A stretch of DNA of 64,000 nucleotides from Nymphaea colorata (taxonomy: Eukaryota; Streptophyta; Magnoliopsida; Nymphaeales; Nymphaeaceae): positions 23,454,131 to 23,518,130 of the forward strand of contig NC_045140.1 of the NCBI RefSeq assembly GCF_008831285.2, read 5' to 3'. Shown here piece after piece: positions 1-13,725 of the stretch (position 1 is the first letter of the stretch; every line of letters begins with the position of its first letter). Both the position numbers and the translations under genes were made by a program. The notes under the pieces were generated by a model that was given only the letters and a program-made list of their open reading frames with translations, had not been told where the DNA came from and did no database searches.

Positions 1-2216
1 TTCTCTTTTCTTTCCAGTCACACCGATCCCTTAAAATCACTTTTCAGGGAAGGATTATAATCCTGGGGTACAGCCTTTCTCTCTCTCTCTCTCTCTCTTT
101 TGATGATCCACCAACACCGTTATTTCATTATCTGATCTACCTAAATGGTGCACATAGATGTAAAAGAGTGCCTTTCTTCTTTCCCTCTCTTGCCAAAAGG
201 GTGTAGGGTGGCTGGTTGGATAGAAATTTCAATCAATAACGTATATTGTTGGATTTTGATAGGCGCTACTCATCTATGTATCAACATTTAAAGCCATGCT
301 TTTCATCTTAAATGTACAAGGAAGAATCTTGGCCTCGTCTTTGAACCTCTGGTAAGCATCCTATTTACCAATATTTGGATGATAGAACTATTTGCTTGTA
401 AAAGCATGTCGTCTGCTGAATCTTATACACCTCGATGAAGCTGCTGACAGAGCTAGAAAAATTGGTGGAAGAGCACTTGTTTAAAAATATTCATATATGG
501 AAGGCACTTTATATATATATATATATATATATAAAGGTAAATATTTAAGGATGTCATTTAAATTAAAGGAATTATAAGGAGCTGGCGCATGTGGCTACGC
601 CACTGGTTGACTTATGTGGCCAAAGATCTTCAACCTTCTTTTGCTTTGTAAGCAGCAAATTGAGATCTGCCTTATGCTTCTCCAGTTTAAACAGGGGAGG
701 GTTCGAAAGTTCAGATCCTTCACTTTAGAGCGTGTGTGCATATATATACACTACAGCCGTGTGCACATACAGTCTACTTCGACTGTTGGCTCCCTTCAAT
801 ATCTCATCTGCAAAATGATTCACAGGGTTGGTTTGATGAGGTCAACTTTTCTTTTGCCAGCATAATTCTCAGCAATGTTTTCATTGGTGGTTCGGAAATC
901 AACAGCTGAACATGCACCAACTTTGTATGCCAAAGAAGAGCAGACATACACACATAAAGGATGAAATCAAAAGTGGCGGATGCCAGAGCGTGGGGTCTGC
1001 AAGTCTTTCCATTGCGCAGAAACAAACAGGTCCGCCATTAAGGGGATTTCCTAGCTTCCTTTCTCCACAGACGTGCAGTCACGGGTGTAAAAGGACAGCC
1101 ATTCACTCTGATCCTACCAACACATATTTTATTCTTTTGGCTTCTTCTCATAATTGAACGAAACCACAATTTTTTCTTGGCAATTTCTCACTCTCTCTTT
1201 TACCCACCAGTGAAACCAAAGGGAAAATCGAGATCTGAGCCGCTAGATGCAGGGGCAGATATATTCCCTGGACTTTTCCAACTATAAAATTTATATGCGT
1301 GTTTGAAAATTATATCCTAACAACTATTATTTAGAACAACTCAAACAACTGTCTCTGCTTCCCAAATCAAGGACTTGTCATTCATTTACTTATAATGAGG
1401 GGAAAGTAATGAGATTGGTTTGGGTGGTTTAAGCAGTTGGTTGTCAAAGTACCTTATACATATATAATTTGATCTGTCAGTATGATACATTTCTTATGAT
1501 GCTATTCCATCCAGGGATGTTTGACAACTAGAACACTAACATAGTATTTTTCTGAATTTATCCCAAACATTAGAATGTTCAGTTCCATGAATCTGCTTCA
1601 ACCATTAGAACAGGTTCATGAAATGCTATGTGTTAGTGTTTCCATTGTCAAAATGCCGCCTTTGGGTCTTATATCTGATGATTTAAAGTAGACTGGTATA
1701 TCCTGAACCAACACATCCCTGTTCCTCGCAGAATGCAGTTTGCTAAATAATTCGCTCCTGGAATCAAAACTGACAATTCCGGAAGCGAATACAATGACTT
1801 TTAAAAAATTGGTTTTGTAGTTTAATACAGATCCATCACTCGATGTAGCATTATCTGAACACAAACTACTAAAATTTAAAACCAAAGACAAAACACAATC
1901 ACGGGCCTAAATAGACAGACTGAATCCTTTTCGCTTCCTTTCCCACCCTGCATCTGGTTACCCTCTCAAATCTAACTCCCTCGTGAGCCCCTTCAAATGT
2001 TCAGCAAGGATTCTGAGTTACTAACAAATCTGTGATCGCTGCCAATTTTAATCCTCGGAATGTTTGGTTAGAAGATGGTGATTGAAGGCTGTTTTTCGGT
2101 TTTTTCAGAGGCCCTAACGATGCAATAGCATGGGGATCACATAAAAAGCTTATCGAAATCTTCTTTTCATATGGGTGTATAGTTTATACAGGGCTGGGTT
2201 TTATTTTTCATGGCGG

Positions 2217-2255
<39 letters not shown>

Positions 2256-4330
2256 CACTCACCTAAACAAACCATGTCGGTCGAGTGCTTTCAGCTAAGA
2301 CAAGTGAAGTTTCATTTTCAATTAGAGTGTTCATTTCGGCCTCTTGTTAAATGTTTTTGAGCTATGCTATTGCTAACTCATGCTCTTCCAAAACTGGCAC
2401 ACTTTTCTAAGTAGCTAAACCAAAGGGAATGTCATAGGGAGACGGGCCTTGGATGTCATGCAAGCGTATTAGTCATGATTTAATCCTCATTCATGTTACC
2501 TCTGGCAAGCCGAAGCTGCAGGTGAAATCTTGTATTTGCATAATAAACCAAGTCTTTAATTTGAGGAGCATTTGGTAGGCTGAAAAAGTAATTCAGTATC
2601 CTACCTTAGGCAATAGAATTCATGAGAAAACCTAACTTGGGGGCTAAGACTTTCCTTCCAACCCTTTTTTTTGTTTTTCTTTTGCGGGTTCCGGACAACA
2701 GGCTAGGTCAGCGGCTGATAGGCGGCCAGTCATTAATTCAAATAGTGGTACCCACCCTTTGCAAAAGCCTATAAGACGCCAATGCATTTGATTATTTTGC
2801 ATTTGAAATCCATAGATCCGATATTGATCGATTGTGACATGCATTTGCTGATATGAAAACGATCCACGGTAAAATTCATGATTCATCAAACTAAGGATCT
2901 TAGGTGGATCTACACTTGAAATCCTTATTTTACAGATTTAAAACCCTAAAAGGGAGGGTGTAATCTTGAATCCATGATTCTCAAATCCTAAAGAGACAGC
3001 TGATATCAAGCACCTCCTGATAGAGCAATGGCCCGCATGCGACGAAGTCTCTCAGCCATAGGTAGTTTTCTCTCGAGTCCAAAGGAAAAAGACTGAATGA
3101 AAGTTTTTTCCTTCACTTGTCCATTTGTGGTCCGATCTCATGGTCTCTATCATGTCTTAGTGCATCACATATCTCAGATCCGTGATTGCGAGATCCACTC
3201 CTTGCTTGTTGAAGCAAAACAGGTTCAGATAATATTGTCTCACTAGAGAAACAAATCAACATTGCGAAAGAAAACAATAGAGATTCGATATTATTGTCTC
3301 ATTAGTGGTTTCAAGGCCGACCCTTTCCGGGTTTGGTTCCCATTTTCTATGTTTTCCGGATAATGAATCCAGACCCGAACCACTGGTACCACAGATCTTC
3401 TCAGATCCTGGCCTCTTCCCCCTCAATCACATGGCTGCATCTCAGCCATCAGAAAAAATCCAAGGGCCCACGACGGCGGCATGTGATTGGAGAACAAAGG
3501 GCCCCACAACGGTGGTAGAGAACATCTCTGATGTGGTACAAACATGTTTACGTCGGAAATGCTTAACGTTGAAACTGCACCAAATTTGCTTGGGAGAGCG
3601 CTTCGCAGGAAGAGATGTCCAACTTCTCTACGAGAAGTGCAGTATGAGGATCTGGGCAACGAGGAAGAGACGTCGAAGTTTGAGTCATTAACAGAAGTTG
3701 AACAAGAGTTCGGGAGGAGCTAGCTGGAGTAGTGCTCGCGAATTTTTTCTTTCTTTTAAATTTTTGGCGGCCATTATCTTAAGCATTCAAAAGGTAGAAG
3801 GCGGGATTTGCTCCTCCTGTTAAGTTTCATGTGTAGATTTTTAAGAAGAATCTCAAGTGGAAGGGTGGGAGAGAGAGGAAGAGAGATGCAAAGAAAGCGT
3901 GTTTATTTTAGACACTAAGACCTCCAATCAGATGTATAAAAAGAGAGAAACATCGACTCAGAGATTGAGACGGGACACTAACACTTGCATCAATCTCATA
4001 CAATAAAGGGAAAAATGAAAAAAAAAAAACAAATGGTCTACACAGAATCAGAACCACCAACTAGCTAGACATCCTTTCATGTCTGTGACCATCCATCTTC
4101 TTCCATCTCGATCACGCCTTCCACCAGTGAAGCACCTGCACCGACGATCACCATAACCCCTTGTCAGATCAAATCCATGTATATATATCCGAACGAAGGA
4201 AGCAGAAAAGGAAGGTGGTGCATGAACCACCAATGATGATAATGATAACTGCTTAATTCTTTTCTTCTTGAATGTCCTAACACTATTTGCTGCAGCAGCA
4301 GAAGTAAAGGTGGTAAAGATGATGGATACC
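1..4330. other. Intergenic DNA, no gene seen
   Basis: No reading frame here shows a recognisable protein, coherent codon use, or splice-linked neighbours; all are short and overlap on both strands. The stretch holds a short CT run near 80-98, TA microsatellites at about 510-533 and 2219-2254, and one copy of a MITE-like repeat at about 441-610 (listed separately). The part from 4048 to 4330 is the likely 3' untranslated and downstream region of the minus-strand gene that ends at 4331. Confidence 0.6.
441..610. repeat. MITE-like repeat, family 1, copy 1
   Basis: About 170 bp that aligns by eye with 23773-23945 in the same orientation. Shared landmarks, in order, are a CTGAC..GAGC.AG start, an ACTTGTTTA block, an AT-rich core that has expanded into a TA microsatellite in this copy, and a GTGGCTAC.CCA end. 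The two ends are imperfect inverted repeats of each other, as in non-autonomous hAT-like elements. No coding capacity. The family name and exact borders are not established. Confidence 0.45.
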
Positions 4331-4909
4331 TTAGTTAGGACAGGTGAAGCCAGGGGGCGGGGTCTTGCCGCAGGTGAGGAGGAGTTTGAGTGCAAGAGGA
4401 AGGTAGATATTGATGTTGAGCAGCTTGAGCTTGATGGTGGTGCAGAGACAGACAGCAGCCTCCAGCTCCACAAGCCCACCAAGGATAGGGCAGCAGTGGT
4501 TCACCACTGGGTCACCCACACCAATGTGAACCAGACCACCCAAGAGATCAACGCAAGCACCGAGCTTCAACGAGTCTATGGGGCACGTAGCCGGCGGCGG
4601 CGGCGGCGGCAGTGACGGCGGCGGAGGTGACGGAGGCGGGGGGCAGGGAACTGAAGGGGGAGGGGGTCTGACGATCACCGGAGGTGGTTTCACGATCACT
4701 GGAGGTGGTTTCACTACTGGAGGTTTCACTACTGGTGGTTTCACAACTGGCGGTTTCACGACTGGTGGCTTCTCATGGCCTTTCTTGTGATGATGACTGG
4801 GGTGTTCGTGTTCATGGCATGGAGGACATGCCAAGATTGGTGATGCTGTGGAGATGAAAATCATAAGGATGAGGGAGAGGGCAGAGAGCTTGGAAGGAGA
4901 GGAAGCCAT
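4331..4909 (-). CDS. Hybrid proline-rich protein with eight-cysteine motif
   Basis: A 192-residue secreted wall protein in one exon. Residues 1-27 are a hydrophobic signal peptide. Residues 31-46 are histidine-rich (HEHEHPSHHH). Residues 47-108 are a proline-rich linker with four PPVVK units, two PPPVIV units and then poly-proline. The C-terminal domain has the complete eight-cysteine pattern C109, C119, C139-C140, C154-x-C156, C180, C190, as in the DC2.15/HyPRP branch of the lipid-transfer/2S-albumin superfamily. In this family the eight cysteines form four disulfides around a hydrophobic core, and the proline-rich part is thought to anchor to the wall. The first ATG is used: it gives a clean signal peptide and lies about 80 bp downstream of a TATA box. 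Its paralogue is at 13324-13725. The exact role (wall structure, lipid binding or defence priming) cannot be told from sequence. Confidence 0.93.
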   Translation of the reverse strand: MASSPSKLSALSLILMIFISTASPILACPPCHEHEHPSHHHKKGHEKPPVVKPPVVKPPVVKPPVVKPPPVIVKPPPVIVRPPPPSVPCPPPPSPPPPSLPPPPPPATCPIDSLKLGACVDLLGGLVHIGVGDPVVNHCCPILGGLVELEAAVCLCTTIKLKLLNINIYLPLALKLLLTCGKTPPPGFTCPN

Positions 4910-4985
4910 GGCTGTTCCTCTTTACTGTTTGTGAAAGCACCAAACAGCAAAGGAGGGTGGAGTGTGAAGGTAGGAGATGTAAGCC

Positions 4986-4993
4986 TTTATATA
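4986..4993 (-). promoter_or_regulatory. TATA box of the hybrid proline-rich protein gene
   Basis: Read on the minus strand this is TATATAAA, in the context CTCTATATAAAGGC, about 77 bp upstream of the ATG at 4909. Spacing and sequence fit a plant TATA box with a short 5' leader. Confidence 0.65.
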
Positions 4994-9302
<4,309 letters not shown>

Positions 9303-9684
9303 TCACCATGTATGTGGAAACTTACCGGAGCACTTAAACTCATTGAGGGAGAAAAGATTGAATAATCTCGTAACTTGTATAAATTGATGTATGGAAACCA
9401 GTTTTGGCTGAAGGAACGGGACGATCTGGTACAAGATCTTCCTAAAGGAATTGTCGTAACTGGAAAGATCTTTTAAGCATACCAACAATCTCATATTCAA
9501 TAAGAGCCAGAGACATGTATGCAGTAGCTAATAATTGGGACAGAGTGTCTTGGACAATCGAGTCTCCTCCTGCACTGTAGCTAATGATCCTGATTGCATG
9601 CATCCAAACGCGTACGAAGCATTCATCTTCTTCCTCGCTATAGACATGGAAATGAGATTGAAGAAGCTTCGGTAGTCTTGTCAT
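9303..9684 (-). pseudogene. Possible exon or broken gene, unknown product
   Basis: Two overlapping minus-strand frames give plausible protein-like sequence in turn. One frame starts at 9684 (MTRLPKLLQSHFHVYSEEED...) and continues to about 9460; the sequence then reads sensibly in a second frame (KDLSSYDNSFRKILYQIV...) to about 9320. On the minus strand, GGTAAGTTT near 9321-9328 would be a strong splice donor. This could be one exon with a frameshift, two exons, or chance. I do not recognise the product and found no partner exon. Confidence 0.25.
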
Positions 9685-9834
9685 GGTGTGTGATTATGGT
9701 CAAGACCTGTTTGCCTCGTTTTTCTGTCTAATCTGGAGTGAACTGCCGGGGAGTCAGACGCGTTCCATATTAATAGAAAATCAAACAAGTCTATCCATGT
9801 TAAGTCATGCATGCATTGCATGATTTTATAGGTA

Positions 9835-10012
9835 CAGACAGAGCTATGAATTTTTTTGTTGCAGGATTTAATTATAGTTTCAAAATTTAAATTAGGTTAA
9901 AATATAATTTTTTAAAAAATTTTATATAAGTTAAACTAAAATTTTTAAAAGATACAAGTAACATTTTTATTTCTAAAAATCTAAGAAAACGCCATAGCCC
10001 TGCCGGCCCCTG
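9835..10012 (-). repeat. MITE-like repeat, family 2, copy 1
   Basis: About 178 bp whose reverse complement aligns by eye with 58934-59100. Shared landmarks are a CAGGGGC start, an AAAAATTTTAGTTTAA block, a TATATAAAA tract, TTTGAAAC.ATAATT, and CCTG.AACAAAAAAATTC near the other end. The ends (CAGACAGAGCTATG, and CATAGCCCTG...GGCCCCTG) are partly inverted repeats. There is no open frame, so it is probably a non-autonomous DNA transposon. Confidence 0.5.
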
Positions 10013-11477
10013 TTTATATATTCGGGGTCTACCCTTGTTTATATGTTCGGGGCTTGCATCCAATGAGAAATGAGAAATGAACTTATATGGTAGCATGAAA
10101 GTATGTTATGTGCTCTAGGAAGCCTCTAATTTAGCCTTACGTAAGATATAGATCAGTTTATATTATAATTTTCTTTTCCTTTTTCAATGACGATGGGAAT
10201 TTGTCACCGTTACGAGAGTAGTTGTCGTTTATCAAGTTTGCTTTTATTTAATATGAAAACCTTCTCACGCGCATCACCTTTCTCTCTCTTCTGTCTTGTG
10301 TTTGATGTGGTTTGTACTGTTCTTTTATATATATATATATCCTACCTCCCAACATGTTTCTAGAAACTGAAAAACAAAGCCTTCACCCAACCTCTCATCC
10401 CCTCTTAAGGCCTATTTACAAATGAAACAATTTGTAACTATTTCATGAATATGTCTCAAAGTTGGGGTAGACTCATCTCATAGAACACTTTTTAAGATAT
10501 TTCATGAATATACTTCAATCTTCGGGTCATATTCATTGAGGAGTCACATATTATTTTGTTTGTCAAATGGACCCTTTGAGTATATGATCTGCTCTCGGAG
10601 CCTTGGAATATCACCCTATTGCTCTTCAACTTGCACGTCAGTGTCACTCTTTTGGCAGCACGGAGAGTTAATGATGCGGGAATTCAGAACTGAGACTAAC
10701 CACCTACGAGCCCCTACCTACCAAAAGATACTGGCGCTCTATCCTTTGCACCAACCCGCTTGGGGTCTCTCTCTCTCTCCCCCAATGTTGCTGGTGCCAA
10801 ACCTCGTTTAGTTAAGAGCTTTAAGTAACTACGTCACCTACACCCACACATATAATGTCAAAGATTGGTTTCCCTCTTTTGCTATTCATCTTTTGTCTTC
10901 TTTCCTTGTGCTTGTACAGTAAAAATGACCCCATTCATCTTCTTGTCTTCTTTCCTTGTCCTTGCAAAGTAAAATGACCCTGTTGGCATAGTCTCTAGAT
11001 TCTTCTCTCCTTTACTATGCATTTTTTGTCTTCTTTCATTGTGCTTTCCAAGTAAAATGACCCTGTTAGCATAGGCTGTAGATTTTTCTTTCCTTTGTTA
11101 CAAATTTTTTGCCTTCTTTCCCTGTTGGCATAGCCTTTAGATTCCATTCAGCTCATCTTCACAACCAATTGATTCTCAGATCCTTCTTCTCACCATTGCT
11201 GTTCCACAGTCATTGGTTGGGTTACTAAGGATTGGTCCCACAGCAATTTATAAATTGGGCAGAAAAGAAAAGCCTGCTGATAGTTGATAGACTGTCTCAC
11301 CCATTGTGGCTTTGTAATGAATTGAAACATCAGGAGGTATTTAACTAGACACCTTTATCATAACAATACACATTGAGTACCCAATCCCAGAAAAAGGAAG
11401 ATTTACACATTTATATCTGCAGCTGCAGGCCTACCACATGGTCTGAGAAACAACCAAAAGTATGCTTCCATTATATC

Positions 11478-11514
<37 letters not shown>

Positions 11515-11644
11515 GATTGCAGAGAAACCATTTTCTATTGGGAACTCCCAAATATGCTGGATGTACTTTTCATAGACATGGTTATCTACCAAAGTGTATG
11601 ACTCTCTCATTTCATTTGTTCTCACAGAGACAAACGTTACTCAA

Positions 11645-11680
<36 letters not shown>

Positions 11681-13069
11681 TTAAAAAATCAAATAACTAC
11701 CCAAATTAACAAATAATTTACAATACACACTTCACAAGCGGAGAGCATAAAAATATATTTAAAAAGGGCATTTTATCCCTTAAAAAAGCTCTTTAAATGG
11801 GGATTTTTCCACAATCCACATTTTTGTAACGTTTCTTAACGCTTTGCCTATTTCTTTTCAGGTGTGGTAACGAGAGAGAATGTGAGTGATGTGTAATTGT
11901 TGCGCAATCGACTTAAAAAATGTGGTTTGTGAAACACTTTTTTTTCAAAACTTTCTTTTGTTAAGTAGATTAATAACCATTTGGCGGAATCTAACCTCAT
12001 TTCTTGTAAATTATTTTATAAATTCATGCAGTTATTCATAATTTCTCAAACATTAGCCAGATATTCGTAGATACACCAAAAGTTGATCAGTTTCGTGTAA
12101 ACTTTCCTTATGAACATTATGTTTACCTGCTTTTAATTTGTCAGGTACGAACCTGCATATGCTTGTCGTAATTCACATGTTAGGAATATGATTCGAATCG
12201 AATCAGTTTATGCAGAAAAGCTTGAAGTTGTTGTCATCTACCGTTGAATTTTTCACCTCTCAAATAAAAGTATATGTCAAAACTACCTAACCTAATCTAG
12301 CGCATGTTCTGAGCTCACCAGAGCATCATAAAAACATGTATCGAAGTCAAATCAAACAACAAACAAGGAGCGCCGTTGTACGAGGAGATCAAATTAAAAA
12401 ATTGCAACGTCGGAAGCCCAAGGAGGATTTTAATGGCTGACAATTGGAAGAGAAGACCGAACGCCAATTTGTTTCTTAATCGGAATCTGATTATATGACT
12501 GCGATTCTGTTATGTCATCGATCTATAACTGCAAAAGAATGCGCTAAGTTTATTGCATGGCATGGTGTAACGTAAAATTTATATCCCAAGAAACCCAAAA
12601 GCCAAGAGAGTTCGTAAACATTGATCAGTGTTCAACAGAGTTCATGCTTTCATTGGGATCATGTTCAGAAAATAGCAATTCTTTTGGAACTCGACTTACC
12701 TTGAAGACTTTATGAGTAATGAGAGCAAAGAGAACCATAATCTACGACTTTCCTCAGATAAATCGCCAAAAATGTTATAAGAACAATCACGATCATGCTC
12801 TGCAGATGATATTTTCAATTTCAAATGTTATATATGATATTATGTTTTAGTTTGGAGTGCAAACTTCTGAAACTTGTTGAGAAATTCAAGGACATTGTAA
12901 GATAGATGAGGAAGCCTGTCCATTTCTTACGTTTCCACAAATATTTAACAGAAAGAATTGGTAAATTGTGATAAACTGGAAAATCATTTAACTGAAACTG
13001 AACAAGTTGTTTCTTCAATGATATAGCAAGAAACCAGTAAAAGAAATGCATCAGAACTAACAGAAGAAA
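10013..13069. other. Intergenic DNA, no gene seen
   Basis: No supported gene. Apart from the 83-bp tandem array at 10896-11150 and the microsatellites near 11484 and 11647, this is AT-rich DNA with short unrelated frames. The segment around 10660-10780 weakly resembles a degraded tRNA-derived SINE on the minus strand; the similarity is too poor to annotate. Confidence 0.55.
10896..11150. repeat. Imperfect tandem repeat, 83-bp period
   Basis: Units begin near 10896, 10946, 11029 and 11112 with TCTTCTTTCCTTGTG-like sequence. They carry AGTAAAATGACCCTGTT and GGCATAG..T.TAGATT further on. The spacing is 83 bp for the last two intervals and 50 bp for the first, which looks like an internally deleted unit. 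The last unit is partial. The array is non-coding. Confidence 0.7.
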
Positions 13070-13250
13070 AGCTCATACATCAATACAGCATCCACTTCTT
13101 ACACACACAAACTGAACATGAAGCCTAAGTGCAGACAGGCATCAGTAACTGCATAACAAAAACTCATACACCAATACTGCACCCACTTCTTGCATGCACA
13201 GACTGAAGATGATGAAGACCAAGTTCAGAAAGGGCTTCCCAAATTGACAA
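13070..13250. repeat. Diverged tandem duplication, about 91 bp, 3' of the second proline-rich gene
   Basis: The block beginning CTCATACATCAATACAGCAT near 13072 recurs as CTCATACACCAATACTGCAC near 13163. Downstream it shares CCACTTCTT, a CACA.ACTGAA segment, and GTGCAGA/GTTCAGA. It lies in the presumed 3' untranslated or downstream region of the minus-strand gene that ends at 13324. Confidence 0.55.
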
Positions 13251-13323
13251 AACTACCATTTGAGTGAAACAAGAGACATACATAAAGTTGACATAGCAGG
13301 AAAACCAGAAAGGGATTTAGCAT

Positions 13324-13725
13324 CTAGACACACTTGAATCCATCAGGGATCTTCTTCCTGCACTCATCAACCAGCAAGGTAAGGGCAACAGGCACATCCA
13401 AATTGGCACCAAGCACATTGGCCTTGATTGCAGTGCAGAGGCATGCAGCAGCTTCCCAGTCCACCAGGCCTTTTAGTAAGCTGCAGCATTTGCCCTTGGG
13501 CGGCGGGCCTACGACCAAGTTAACCATTCCACCAAGTAGTTCAGCACAAGAGCTCAGCTTGAGTGTGTCTCTGGGACAGAATGGGTTTGGAGGGGGCACC
13601 TTAGGGGGGAATTTGTAGTTGGGTATTGCAGAAGAGGTGAAGAAGAGCAGCGCCAAGAAGAAAGAGAACACTGGGAAGCTTTTGATAGCCATTGCTGGTG
13701 ATGTTAAGGTCTGAGTGTCTGCCAT
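13324..13725 (-). CDS. Short hybrid proline-rich protein, eight-cysteine motif (DC2.15 type)
   Basis: A 133-residue single-exon secreted protein. A hydrophobic signal peptide spans about residues 13-33. A very short proline-containing linker (KFPPKVPPPNPF) follows. The eight-cysteine domain is complete: C50, C60, C80-C81, C95-x-C97, C122, C132. The layout matches 14-kDa proline-rich DC2.15-like proteins and the paralogue at 4331-4909, which has the same orientation but a much longer linker. Two starts are possible: the first ATG at 13725, and an in-frame ATG at residue 12 (MAIKSFPVF), which places the hydrophobic core nearer the N-terminus. I give the longer form. It probably acts in the wall or apoplast as a small hydrophobic-ligand or structural protein; no specific role can be assigned. 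Confidence 0.9.
   Translation of the reverse strand: MADTQTLTSPAMAIKSFPVFSFFLALLFFTSSAIPNYKFPPKVPPPNPFCPRDTLKLSSCAELLGGMVNLVVGPPPKGKCCSLLKGLVDWEAAACLCTAIKANVLGANLDVPVALTLLVDECRKKIPDGFKCV

Noticed and set aside
4578-4790. Glycine-rich plus-strand frame
   Set aside because: It is the antisense shadow of the proline-rich linker of the minus-strand gene.
10660-10780. Possible SINE on the minus strand, with TGGTGCAAAGGATAGAGCGC and a B-box-like AGTTCTGAATTCCC
   Set aside because: The boxes are degenerate and too far apart, and there is no A tail or second copy in the window.
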